Source: Pseudomonas sp. MWU13-2100
GTDB lineage: Bacteria; Pseudomonadota; Gammaproteobacteria; Pseudomonadales; Pseudomonadaceae
DNA: 64,000 nt
Reading direction: 5' to 3'
Assembly: GCF_023242365.1 (NCBI RefSeq)
Contig: NZ_JALLIX010000003.1
Coordinates: 186,001-250,000, forward strand
The translations under genes and the position numbers were made by a program. Each line of letters begins with the position of its first letter. Position 1 is the first letter of the stretch. The notes under the pieces are model-generated. The model searched no databases. It saw nothing but the letters and a program-made list of their open reading frames with translations, and was not told where the DNA came from. Positions 11,720-20,206 of this stretch are shown here, in pieces.

Positions 11720-11998
11720 CTACTCCTTGGGAGAAGCGATCAGGGGATCGCCATTAGCGTGGTTGATGACACAACCATCAACCACCCGCTGCAAATTGCG
11801 GGCATGACTGATCAGGTCTCGCGGCGTACTCCATATGCTGGTGATACAGTGATCCTGGCAACGGCACAGCCCACTGTGAAGCGGGCAGTACATCCTGCCC
11901 CAGGCATGCGAACCGCCCACCTTGATTCGCCAGCCAAGTTCCTCTGCATGACGCAGAACCTTCTCGATCTCCTTGATCGGGTGTCTTGCTCTAGCCAT
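11720..11998 (-). CDS. Small HicA-like protein, putative toxin
   Basis: The ATG at 11998 has GGAGG six bases upstream and gives a protein of about 92 residues starting MARARHPIKEIEKVL. The segment LRHAEELGWRIKVGGSHAWGR resembles the HicA fold, where a helix is followed by a strand with a GSH motif carrying the catalytic histidine. Beyond it are cysteines (MYCP, GLCRCQDHC) that HicA lacks. It lies four bases before the helix-turn-helix gene on the same strand, as in toxin-first pairs. Function is not established; a simple conserved hypothetical pair is the alternative. Confidence 0.5.
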   Translation of the reverse strand: MARARHPIKEIEKVLRHAEELGWRIKVGGSHAWGRMYCPLHSGLCRCQDHCITSIWSTPRDLISHARNLQRVVDGCVINHANGDPLIASPKE

Positions 11999-12199
11999 CC
12001 ATAGCCTCCAGTCTTGCTCCAAGCGCATAGGTTGTCAACTGACAACCAAATCCATTTATCGACAAAAAATGACTCGATTAGCACCTCGATTCGGTGCTGG
12101 TTTCTTGAGTGTAGGGAGACAAAAAACCTCGGTAGATCAATGTACTTGCGAGGTATTGCGAGGGCAGGCGAGGTAATTTTTCTTATGATCTGAAACGAC

Positions 12200-12233
12200 A
12201 AAGGCGGTCGATACTGAGGTATCGACCGCCTTT
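12200..12233. terminator. Hairpin terminator left of the island
   Basis: A perfect 15-bp stem (AAAGGCGGTCGATAC and its complement) with a four-base loop. The outer A/T pairs give a T-run on either strand, so it could act bidirectionally. It lies 33 bases outside the left guaA-like tail and may be the original guaA terminator displaced by island insertion. Confidence 0.75.
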
Positions 12234-12265
12234 GCTTCAATGCTTGAGGCTTACATCACGCGAGA

Positions 12266-12288
12266 ATCATTCCCACTCAATCATCAAC
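12266..12288 (-). other. Left guaA-tail-like attachment site
   Basis: On the minus strand this reads GATTGAGTGGGAATGA, which encodes IEWE-stop, the exact C-terminus of GuaA. Thirteen bases (ATCATTCCCACTC) are identical to 22656-22668 at the real guaA end, and the next codons still resemble it. Integrative elements are known to use the guaA 3' end as attB, so this is best read as the displaced attachment half at the far edge of the island. Confidence 0.65.
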
Positions 12289-12374
12289 AGATAATTAAAA
12301 TCCTTTAAATACAAGTAGATAAAAATAAACTGCCAAACCAAACCATGAAAAACGCCATGCCCAATAAAAGCCTC

Positions 12375-12554
12375 TTAAGGCAACTCTCCGCTTGCCTCTG
12401 CACCCATATCATTCATCGCAGCTAGCTGATTCACCAGAATGGCCAACTCAGCCAAATCGCCATCGCGGCGGACCTCAGCAAGAAGTGCTGCTGCATAAGA
12501 CGGATCAGCTTGAAAAAGCTCGGCCATAGCCTCTGCGTGAGTTCTATCTTTCAT
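12375..12554 (-). CDS. Short antitoxin-like protein, probably truncated
   Basis: The ATG at 12554 follows GAGG and gives 59 residues starting MKDRTHAEAMAELFQADPSY, with AALLAEVRRDGDLAELAIL after it. This matches the N-terminal half of addiction-module antidote proteins of the HI1420 type, which normally continue into a helix-turn-helix of similar length; that half is missing. A degraded relative lies near 20985-21095 beside the second guaA-like tail. It could be a small intact gene of its own or a remnant. Confidence 0.45.
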   Translation of the reverse strand: MKDRTHAEAMAELFQADPSYAAALLAEVRRDGDLAELAILVNQLAAMNDMGAEASGELP

Positions 12555-13064
12555 CATGCGCCTCAAACTATTGTGCTGCAGCAAGGCCTATGGGGCCAAA
12601 CGGGCAAAGGCCCACACTGGATACTGATGTGCTGTACCAAGTTGCGCACCCGGCATCAACTGAGTTTACTCAGCAGGTCATACCTTGGACAGACCAGCAT
12701 CGATGCGGAAAAAAGCCCGTCATAACCATGAGCTGTCTGACCCTGGCTCTGGCTCTGGCTCTGGTAAAGTCGGGCGCTCAGCAGTTCGGTATGCTGGTCA
12801 ACGCCGCAGTCAGTTTAGCGTAGCGGGTGTTGAGCCAGTCGCATACTATCTTGCCCGGCTTGCAGGCTCGGCCATCGCTGACTGCGCCTAGCCTTTGCCG
12901 TAGCCGCCAGAGTATCATTCGGACACAGCATCAATGAGTACTATGTCGAGTAATGCCCTTCAACTTTGAACCGGGAAAGCTATCCAGCTTTATGTGAATT
13001 CATCAGCATCGACATAGCAGTGTAATCATACTACATGATGGCAGGACGCCAAATAGAGGACGCA
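12555..13064. other. Intergenic region upstream of the lone TIR gene
   Basis: No supported gene in 510 bases. It holds a short run of CTGGCT units (about 12738-12765) and otherwise unremarkable sequence, with GC falling towards the TIR gene. The right end carries the ribosome site AGAGGA for that gene. Confidence 0.5.
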
Positions 13065-14060
13065 ATGAAAGTATTTATTAGTTGGAGCGGTAAACGCAGC
13101 AAGGCGTTGGCTGTTGCTTTAAAGGATTGGCTACCTCTTATTCTTCAATATGCGAAACCTTGGGTATCCGACAAAGATATTTCTGGTGGCGATCGCTGGG
13201 CGCAGGCTATTTCCAACGAGCTTGAGACCTCAAATTTTGGCATCCTTTGTATAACTCCAGAGAACTTAACATCAGAATGGATTCTGTTTGAAGCTGGAGC
13301 GCTATCTAAGTCGATGATTGATGCAAAGGTCATCCCACTTCTCTGGGGTCTTGAACTTAGTGATCTCAGTGGTCCACTCGCTCAATTCCAAGCACTTAAG
13401 GTCGACCTGCATGGAATGTTGAATGTGGCTAAGGCAATCAACGCCGTGGCCGAAAACAAGGCAGCAGACACAACTGTTGAACAACTCGTTCCTGCACTTT
13501 GGCCACAACTACAACAGAAACTTGATGCGATCCCAGACAAAGAAGCATCAGAAAAACATATGCGCCCTCAAACTGAAATTCTAGAAGATCTAGTTTCCCA
13601 AGTTCGAGGACTTGGGACGCGTATGCGTGATTTCGATCCAGAACTAATAGATCGAGGCATTCGCAATCCTAACATGCGATATCGCGACAATGACCCACGC
13701 ATGCTAGATGAAGTAATGCATATATTAATGACGCGCAAAACCGACATGTCGCTGCTAATACTAGCAGGTTTCGTGCGAGATCGGATGCCTTGGCTCGCAG
13801 AAGTTTTAGTTGAGGCCCATCGCGACCTGAAAACCGCCACGCCGGAACAAGCTCGAGAAATTGCTCAAAACGTAATGAGCTTAGCGAAACTGACTAGCCG
13901 TGGCCCCTTGGGCGAACTCCTGATGGGCCGAACAAAATCGGATAAAATGCTAATGATGGAGCTCCCTCACTATATCGACCGGGCACTTTCTATCAGGCTC
14001 GACCCTAGAAATATCTTGGAAGACGATGACCCAGATCACGGACCTAACAAAAAAGAGTGA
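13065..14060 (+). CDS. TIR-domain protein with uncharacterised helical C-terminal domain
   Basis: The ATG at 13065 has AGAGGA four bases upstream, preferred over an in-frame ATG 30 bases earlier. The protein has 331 residues. Residues 1-125 form a TIR domain: KVFISWSG, then DISGGDRWAQAI, and SEWILFEAGAL with the likely catalytic glutamate E76 in the W-x3-E position. Residues 160-331 are helical (LEDLVSQVRGLGTRM, ILAGFVRDRMPWLAEVLVEA) and match nothing I know. AT-richer than the chromosome. Likely a NAD+-consuming defence effector; that role is inferred. It stands alone, 154 bases from the end of the convergent minus operon. Confidence 0.8.
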   Translation: MKVFISWSGKRSKALAVALKDWLPLILQYAKPWVSDKDISGGDRWAQAISNELETSNFGILCITPENLTSEWILFEAGALSKSMIDAKVIPLLWGLELSDLSGPLAQFQALKVDLHGMLNVAKAINAVAENKAADTTVEQLVPALWPQLQQKLDAIPDKEASEKHMRPQTEILEDLVSQVRGLGTRMRDFDPELIDRGIRNPNMRYRDNDPRMLDEVMHILMTRKTDMSLLILAGFVRDRMPWLAEVLVEAHRDLKTATPEQAREIAQNVMSLAKLTSRGPLGELLMGRTKSDKMLMMELPHYIDRALSIRLDPRNILEDDDPDHGPNKKE

Positions 14061-14213
14061 AGCTCTAAGATACAGCCAGTGCCGCAAAGCGCTTGAGTGA
14101 CACTGCCACAATCACTTGATTAAAAGTTATACTCCTTAATGTAAGTACGTTTTTTGAATACGCCCTACCCCATACCTCATGAGTTAGGGTTGCCAACAAT
14201 TCAATTCGAACCA

Positions 14214-15053
14214 TTAGTGCCCAATAATAGTCTGCAATCTAGCTTGCAAAGCAACTGCAAGCTCAGCTATTCCTTGAGCATTACCATGATAACGAATAAA
14301 TCGAAGGTGCCGCAGATCAAACGGTATGTCATGCTCAGCTTGAGCTATTAATATGACATCCCTACCTAATGTATGCGCAATGCCAGCCTCGTAAAACACA
14401 TTAGGATTTCTTCCTGTGCAGTCGCAAACCACAATGCGCGATCTGTCTATCAAGGCGACTACATCCTGAATTATGGAAGGATTTTCCCAGATATCGTCGG
14501 CACGTCGACAACGCAAACCAACACCAGCAGCAGCTGACTGAATGCCTGTGAAAACAGCATCAAATGCAGCATCAAATGGCATCATTACAGACACCAACAT
14601 CGCTTCAATACTCTCGTGCTCAGCAATCTGAAACACCGCTGGCCTTTGACGCCTCGGCCTGACTGCTCGAAGTAAAAACCGATAAAGATCTATATCTTTT
14701 ACAGCCCAATGTTTTCGAGAGAACTCGAAATCTCTTGGCATATCCAACTCCATTCTATGCTCGTATATAAAGCTATTCAGAAAAGGTGGCACCTCACTAT
14801 CCATAGAGTATTCAAAAGATATATCCCCGCCGATTACTCTCGCTCTATTTACTTGCCCAACATAAGCAATCTCATCACTCGTACCTTCTTGCATAAATAG
14901 ACAAGGAAGAGCTAGAAGCTTATCAAGCACAGGTAGATTATTTTCTTTAAACTGGGCCGACACATGAGTCTCCGTATACTCAAACACCCGACTGACCTCT
15001 ATCGTGCCCCGGCCTGTACCCCACTCAACAGATCTCATAATAAGATTAAACAT
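14214..15053 (-). CDS. Protein with C-terminal nucleoside deoxyribosyltransferase-like (DRHyd) domain
   Basis: A 279-residue protein, third gene of the minus operon, starting behind a strong AGGAGG. Residues 1-145 are unrecognised. Residues 150-279 carry the deoxyribosyltransferase-like fold: SVMMPFDAAFDAVF, GVGLRCRRADDIW, IIQDVVALIDRSRIVVCDCTG, NPNVFYEAGIAHTLG and IPFDLRHLRFIRY. Such DRHyd domains are predicted to bind or hydrolyse nucleotide-derived messengers in bacterial conflict systems. With a TIR-like and a SLATT protein in the same operon, I infer a sensor or processor of a NAD+-derived signal. Confidence 0.7.
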   Translation of the reverse strand: MFNLIMRSVEWGTGRGTIEVSRVFEYTETHVSAQFKENNLPVLDKLLALPCLFMQEGTSDEIAYVGQVNRARVIGGDISFEYSMDSEVPPFLNSFIYEHRMELDMPRDFEFSRKHWAVKDIDLYRFLLRAVRPRRQRPAVFQIAEHESIEAMLVSVMMPFDAAFDAVFTGIQSAAAGVGLRCRRADDIWENPSIIQDVVALIDRSRIVVCDCTGRNPNVFYEAGIAHTLGRDVILIAQAEHDIPFDLRHLRFIRYHGNAQGIAELAVALQARLQTIIGH

Positions 15054-15092
15054 ATTACCTCCTCTGACTATCCAATTCCTGACAGCAGCTTA

Positions 15093-15956
15093 TTACACAT
15101 CTTTCCTTGCAACCCACTGTGTGTGTTCCCGAGAGAACGCATTTTCCGCATCACCTACGAATATGGAGAATTTTTCGTCATTACTAGGAAGCTGCGCTTC
15201 TTCTTTTACAAGACCAATTTCATGAGCTGTTAAAGAGTACGATGCCGCCAGCTCGGAGAAACGCTTTGCCTGCATCCAGCTTAAAATGCTTGCTGCCCCA
15301 GCTACGAATACGTCAGTCGGCCAGAAAGGAACCTCCACATTAGCCACCCTGACCACAGCGCAAACTACTGCAAATGTATTGATAACTATTAGAGCCCAGA
15401 AAAAATACTGCGCTCTTCTACGATTAAACTTAGCCTTATTGGCATACCATTTATGCTGATCATTGATTCTGCTTTTTAAGTAAGTAGCTTTACGATCTTC
15501 TAGTGACTGGTCTCTCATTCTTTCCATCAAGGGAGAAATCTGAGTCCCATCCAAGTGATCGGTCAAAGCGCGACAGACTTCCCTATTCTGCTCAATGACA
15601 GCCTTCAATGTTTGACGAAAATCTTTTCGAGCGACATCATTATCACCCTGAAATGGCTCAGCTCGACATACATAACGCCAAGTTATCGTTTTAATGGACT
15701 CTGCGACCGCTCTACCTCCGTACCAAAGCTTTTCAGGCCGAACATTAAAGAGGTAGATTGAGCAAGCTAATGCCGCTAATAGCGCAAATACCTGCAAAGC
15801 AGCTACACTCCAATGAGGAATGCTTACAATTGATAGGATCGCTGCAACAACTAAAGTCAAAAGATGGAATCTCAACGCAGTAAAAAAATGTGATTGCGAC
15901 TTTAATGAAAGCTCATTAGCGGAGCGGTACAGCGCCGGAAAATCTTTCTCATCCAT
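15093..15956 (-). CDS. Double SLATT (DUF4231-type) membrane protein, probable pore effector
   Basis: A 287-residue membrane protein with two separate pairs of hydrophobic helices (about 31-45 and 51-70; about 185-203 and 212-228). Each pair is flanked by charged amphipathic helices (LYRSANELSLKSQSHF; KAKFNRRRAQYFFW; QAKRFSELAASYSL). This is the tandem arrangement of SLATT domains, predicted membrane effectors in nucleotide-signalling conflict systems. It lies 13 bases after the TIR-like gene and 39 bases before the DRHyd gene. Membrane disruption on activation is inferred from the family. Confidence 0.75.
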   Translation of the reverse strand: MDEKDFPALYRSANELSLKSQSHFFTALRFHLLTLVVAAILSIVSIPHWSVAALQVFALLAALACSIYLFNVRPEKLWYGGRAVAESIKTITWRYVCRAEPFQGDNDVARKDFRQTLKAVIEQNREVCRALTDHLDGTQISPLMERMRDQSLEDRKATYLKSRINDQHKWYANKAKFNRRRAQYFFWALIVINTFAVVCAVVRVANVEVPFWPTDVFVAGAASILSWMQAKRFSELAASYSLTAHEIGLVKEEAQLPSNDEKFSIFVGDAENAFSREHTQWVARKDV

Positions 15957-15969
15957 AAATTATACCTAC

Positions 15970-16443
15970 TCACTTATATCCGAGGCGCTTGTAAATTTCG
16001 TCTTTATAATGCCAATCATTATCAGGTTGCCTTGTCCAATTCTCTAACGCATGAGCAACAATTTTCGGGGAAAACGGAACAAATACCGCGCCTATATTTC
16101 TAATAATAGGCGGGCATCTAGCGTCTACCACACTACGCAAACCATCCAAATTTATACCTATAATCCTACACTTTTTCTCTAATGCAACTTCCATTTCCCA
16201 ACGTACATACTTGTGCTTACTTCGAGTATCCGCGCCTATAAGCACCGCAAACGTCCCTGCCATATCTATCCGCTCACGACATTTACGCTTTATATATGCC
16301 TCATCATGGGAGTTTATCTCCTGAGAAAGCTGACAGTTAACAAAGTTGAAATCAATATGATCATGTTCTTTCCAAGCTAGCATCAATCGATAATAGTGAA
16401 TATCCGTGCTACTAAATCCTATAAATGTTCTCGGCAACCCCAT
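15970..16443 (-). CDS. MTH538-type TIR-like protein (ThsB-like)
   Basis: First gene of the minus operon; 157 residues, start behind GGAAGGGATA. The pattern is that of MTH538/ThsB-like TIR domains: FIGFSSTDIHYYRLMLAWKEHDHIDFNF, AYIKRKCRERIDMAGTFAVLIGADTRS, and YVRWEMEVALEKKCRIIGINLDG. E83 in RWE is the candidate NADase or cyclase glutamate. In Thoeris, such proteins make a cyclic ADP-ribose variant on infection. No ThsA lies nearby; the SLATT and DRHyd genes that follow are the likely response partners. Resembles the divergent gene at 16845. Confidence 0.78.
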   Translation of the reverse strand: MGLPRTFIGFSSTDIHYYRLMLAWKEHDHIDFNFVNCQLSQEINSHDEAYIKRKCRERIDMAGTFAVLIGADTRSKHKYVRWEMEVALEKKCRIIGINLDGLRSVVDARCPPIIRNIGAVFVPFSPKIVAHALENWTRQPDNDWHYKDEIYKRLGYK

Positions 16444-16844
16444 TATCCCTTCCCCCTACCTATCGAAAAGCCCATTTTCCGGGGCAACTGGACGACTTTA
16501 ACTCCATACAGGCTTAATGCCACGTATTTTTTGGATACGCGCAATCCAAATCTGAGGCACGGACTTGATCCTCGGTTGTCGGCCAGCTTGGCTTAGAGTC
16601 CCTAGCCCCCCCCGATGGCTGACGATCCATCAGTGGACACGATGATGGCCATCTGCTATTTTTTTGACCACGTAGGCGGGGGTAAAAGCCATACACATTG
16701 CCCCCCAACCTATGCATGGCTGGCACGTCGCAAGATGGTACTACCGAGTCACTAATTTTTGTCATATGCGCGAATGTCTCGTCGGTAGCTCCCGCTAGGA
16801 AGCATCGATTTACCTAAGAAATACTCATCAATGAGGGATCACAG
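16444..16844. promoter_or_regulatory. Divergent promoter region between the two TIR operons
   Basis: 401 bases separate the two divergent operons and hold no supported gene. Both flanking genes have clear ribosome sites at the edges (GGAAGGGATA leftward, GAGGGATCACAG rightward). I see no convincing operator repeat; a run of eight C near 16604 and of seven T near 16661 are the only low-complexity tracts. Promoters of both operons must lie here. Confidence 0.5.
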
Positions 16845-17261
16845 ATGGCTAAGCATAAGGTTTTTATCAGCTACGACCATTCGGAAGACGCGCTGTACAA
16901 ACGTCTGCTTCAAGCATGGGATGCAAATGATAAATTTGACTTCGAGTTCGATAGTCGTGGTCCCGATGTAGCAATCAATAGTACCGAAGCCTCGGTAATC
17001 CAGGCGTCACTTACCAAGATGATGAAAAGCGCAACGCACATCCTCGTAATCGTCGGAGCTAAAAGTCATGAAAGTGACTGGATCACTTGGGAAATTGATC
17101 GCGCTAAACAATCAGATACTAATCTTAAACTTGCCGCTATCAAACTCGAGAAAGCAAATAAAACGCCTCCCGGCCTATTGAACGTCGGCACCGCGTGGGC
17201 TACAAGTTTCACTCTGGAGCGCATTATCGATGCTTTGGATAACGCAACGAATAGCTATTGA
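16845..17261 (+). CDS. Second MTH538-type TIR-like protein
   Basis: A 138-residue protein opening the plus operon, start behind GAGGGAT. It matches the same family as the gene at 15970: KVFISYDHSEDALYKRLLQAWDANDKFDFEF, ATHILVIVGAKSHESDWITWEIDRA and LKLAAIKLEKANKTPPGLL. The catalytic-type glutamate is E83 of TWE, the same index as in the divergent paralogue. The gene that follows 63 bases later carries a DRHyd domain and TPR-like helices. Signal synthesis on infection is inferred. Confidence 0.78.
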   Translation: MAKHKVFISYDHSEDALYKRLLQAWDANDKFDFEFDSRGPDVAINSTEASVIQASLTKMMKSATHILVIVGAKSHESDWITWEIDRAKQSDTNLKLAAIKLEKANKTPPGLLNVGTAWATSFTLERIIDALDNATNSY

Positions 17262-17324
17262 TTGACAATAAGCACATACATCGGTGATCCACTTTACTTT
17301 ATAGCGTGACACCGATGTAGCTGA

Positions 17325-18614
17325 GTGAGCAATAGATTGATGCTGAAAGCTAAAATTATTGATGCCAAAGATACTAGAAAAGTGTGTTTTGTGATTATGG
17401 GATTCGGAAAGAAAACGGATTTCGAGACCGGAAGAACATTAGACCTGAACGCTACCTACGAAGCTATCATCGAGCCAGCAGTGACCAATCAGGGGCTTCG
17501 TTGCATTCGAGCAGATGAGAAAGTTCACTCAGGCATTATCGACGTTGAGATGTACGATCAACTTCTACGAGCAGACCTAGTAATAGCGGACATTTCCACG
17601 GGCAACGTGAACGCGGTTTATGAACTAGGCGTTCGTCACGCGTTACGTCCAAACTCAACCATTATTATGACTGAGGACAAAGGTAAACTTTACTTTGATC
17701 TCAACCACACAAATACCTTCAAATACTCCCACTTCGGTGAGGACATAGGCGTGCGGGAAGCTAGAAGAGCAGTCCCTGCATTAGAGGAGCTAATTTCAGC
17801 ATCCTTAACCTCTGATCGACCGGACAGCCCGGTTTATACCTATCTGCCGAAACTCCAACGGCCTCGATTGACTGATGAGCAATATGCAGAATTACTGGAT
17901 GAGGCGGAAGCCGCTCAGCAAAGGCTGTTTCACTACATGCACACAGGCGAGCGGCTGCTGAAAGCTAGTGATCATATAGGCGCAAGCAAGGCGTTTGCTG
18001 CCGCTGAAGCGATGAAGCCTGGCGAGCCAGATATAGTCCAGAAACTGGCACTTACGACTTATAAGGCGATGCTTCCTACTGAAGTTGACGCTCTTTTGGA
18101 AGCCGGTCGCATTTTGGAGGTGTTGGATCCTGCAGGTTCAAATGATCCAGAGACGTTGGGCATCGCTGGCGCGATTCGCAAAAGGCTTTGGTTACTGACC
18201 AAGGAGCGTGAATATCTGGATCTGGCGATACGATACTATGGCCGCGGTTACGAAGTACGCAGGGATTACTATAACGGAGAAAATCTGGCGCTCTGCCTCG
18301 AGTACAGGGGGCTCGTGCAGGATGACGCGGCGGAAACCAAATACGATTTTATGAGTGCGCATAAAGCGCGCACGGCTATCGTAGAGGCCCTCCAGGAAAT
18401 CATTCGATCTGGAGATTTTTACGACAGACCGGACAAGCGCTGGATATATGCGACTCAATCAAATGCTTTGTTAGCACTAGGTGATCTCGAACAGGCTGAG
18501 CAGAACGAACATCTCTTCCGAGTGGCAGTAACCGCCACTTGGGAAGTGGAAACCTTTGAGTGCAGTAAGGCCGAGATTTTGTCCATGAGAGAAGTGAGAG
18601 CTGCAAATGCCTGA
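17325..18614 (+). CDS. DRHyd-TPR protein (TRAFs-binding-like)
   Basis: A 429-residue protein. Residues 15-165 are a deoxyribosyltransferase-like domain: KVCFVIMGFGKK, NATYEAIIEPAV, GLRCIRADEKVHSGIID, ADLVIADISTGNVNAVYELGVRHAL. Residues 190-429 are repeated helices (FHYMHTGERLLKASDHIGASKAFAAAEA; DLAIRYYGRGYEVRRDYYNGENLAL) of the TPR-like type annotated as TRAFs-binding, also found in animal ASK kinases. The start is uncertain: GTG at 17325 or ATG at 17340, both with weak ribosome sites. The last codons overlap the TIR gene at 18607, so the pair is translationally coupled. Confidence 0.75.
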   Translation: MSNRLMLKAKIIDAKDTRKVCFVIMGFGKKTDFETGRTLDLNATYEAIIEPAVTNQGLRCIRADEKVHSGIIDVEMYDQLLRADLVIADISTGNVNAVYELGVRHALRPNSTIIMTEDKGKLYFDLNHTNTFKYSHFGEDIGVREARRAVPALEELISASLTSDRPDSPVYTYLPKLQRPRLTDEQYAELLDEAEAAQQRLFHYMHTGERLLKASDHIGASKAFAAAEAMKPGEPDIVQKLALTTYKAMLPTEVDALLEAGRILEVLDPAGSNDPETLGIAGAIRKRLWLLTKEREYLDLAIRYYGRGYEVRRDYYNGENLALCLEYRGLVQDDAAETKYDFMSAHKARTAIVEALQEIIRSGDFYDRPDKRWIYATQSNALLALGDLEQAEQNEHLFRVAVTATWEVETFECSKAEILSMREVRAANA

Positions 18615-19261
18615 TTATCTCACTCGTGGTGATATTGACCGGATACGTGACAACGCCGGCCGCAGTGTTTACAACAAGAAACTATACGCGGCACAACGTC
18701 GAGCACCGGACGGATTTACCTTCTTATCTCATTCGTCTAAGGATAACGAATTAGTCCCCGCTGTGATTACGATTCTTGAAGGACACGGTGCTCGAGTCTA
18801 CGTCGATACCAAAGATCCGACATTGCAGTCTCACTCCGGACGGGAGGTGGCCATACAGCTTCGCTCCCGGATTCAGAAGTGCAGGAAATTCATTGTTTTT
18901 GTCACGGAGAATGTCAAAAACAGCAAATGGGTACCTTGGGAATTGGGGCTGTCGGATGGGTATAAACGTCCTAGAAATACCTTGATCTTTCCAAGTGTAG
19001 AAAACGCGTCTGGACGGTTGTATGTCTGGCCAAAAATCGGCAACCCCAGGTATACACGTGGTCGGCTGGTACGAAAATGCAATGCTTCATGGTGAGTGGA
19101 TTGTCCGCCCCAACAACACCGACCAGCGACAGCAAATTTTCCCCCATCCTGCTTACGACTGGTCATATTGCATAGCCAGCGATTCCGCTTACTTCATCCC
19201 GCCCGAGGAGCGAGTTCTGCCGTTCTCGGATCTATCCGTGAAACAGGGGAAGTACTCTTTC

Positions 19262-20115
19262 CTAGGCACTGTACGAAAAGAAATGTCGTAGACACCGCCG
19301 CCAGCAAGCCAGTGTGACCATCGCTGCAAAGCTTTCCGCCAGCTTGCAATAGCGTGTTCCCAGGCGGCGGTGCTCCTTAAGCCAACCAAATAGCCGCTCT
19401 ATCACATTCCGATGCCGATATTTGGGCTTGTCGAAGAGACGCGGCAAGCCGGGCTTTGGCTTGCGCTTCATGTCCCGCAGGGGAATCACCGGCTGCATTC
19501 GATAACGATCGCAGTACCGGCGCAACGAGTCAGCGTCATACCCCTTGTCGGCCAAGAGCCAGCGGCATCGCTTGCGTGGCCTACCTCGACCAGAGGGGAT
19601 GTGGACAGCATCGAGCAGCGGTTGAGCATGTGAAATGTCGCTTGCCTGCCCACCAGAGAGGGTGAAGTGGAGCGGTATGCCTCGGGCGTCGCAGACCATG
19701 TGAATTTTCGTCGTCAGCCCACCCCGGCTTCGTCCAAGTGCGTGGTCCGCTGGTTCTTGCGCCCCCCTTTTTGGCCTGCGCCGGAAGAGGCTCGGGTGGC
19801 TTTCACTGCTGTTGAATCGATGCACCAGGTATTCAGGTCGATCAGGCCTTGCGCATTAAGTTTGACGTGTAGCCGCTTGAGCATCTTGTTGAAGGTGCCC
19901 TGGTTTCGCCAGTCTCGAAATCGCTGATAGACCGTCGACCAAGGCCCAAATCGCTCAGGCATGTCCCGCCATGCTGCACCGGAGCAAAGCACCCACAACA
20001 CGCCGTTGAGCATCAAGCGGTCGTCGACTCTTGGGCGTCCGGTGCGCCGATGTTCAGCAAAAAGATCAGCGACTATTTCCCAGTCTGCGTCGGAAAGTTC
20101 GTATCGTTTGGGCAT
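19262..20115 (-). CDS. IS5-family transposase made by -1 frameshifting
   Basis: Two overlapping frames encode a DDE transposase. The first (20115 down to 19714) begins MPKRYELSDADWEIVADLF and carries the first aspartate in CIDSTAVKA. The second frame carries the second aspartate in LLADKGYDAD and the glutamate in RNVIERLFGWLKEHRRL. The switch lies at A5-G6 (minus strand, 19772-19762), where CCA AAA AGG in the second frame is -1 relative to CAA AAA GGG. The TAG stop at 19264-19262 lies outside the IS and is formed by the target TA. Confidence 0.85.
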
Positions 20116-20206
20116 GGCAGAGTCCTTCGCCTAAATGGCAAGAACTCTACGGAAACTCAGGCCGTCAGGGGCCGCGATGGGGTTTCAAAGGTTTTCATAC
20201 AGAACC
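19265..20206 (-). mobile_element. IS5-family (IS427-like) insertion sequence, 942 bp
   Basis: Imperfect 16-bp terminal inverted repeats, GGCACTGTACGAAAAG at 19265-19280 and GTTTTCATACAGAACC at 20191-20206, agree at 12 of 16 positions. Both ends are flanked by TA (19263-19264 and 20207-20208) within CTAG, matching the target preference of this group. One two-phase transposase gene fills it. The copy looks complete and recent, and it sits in the 3' end of the TIR gene. Confidence 0.85.

Noticed and set aside
12720-12780. CTGGCT repeat as a functional microsatellite
   Set aside because: Only three to four imperfect units and no associated gene; probably chance.
16444-16844. Retron or structured ncRNA between the divergent TIR operons
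   Set aside because: No reverse transcriptase gene and no convincing stem longer than a few base pairs.
19262-20115. Transposase as a pseudogene
   Set aside because: The two phases overlap at an A5-G6 slippery tract in the -1 register and all DDE residues are present, so programmed frameshifting is more likely than decay.
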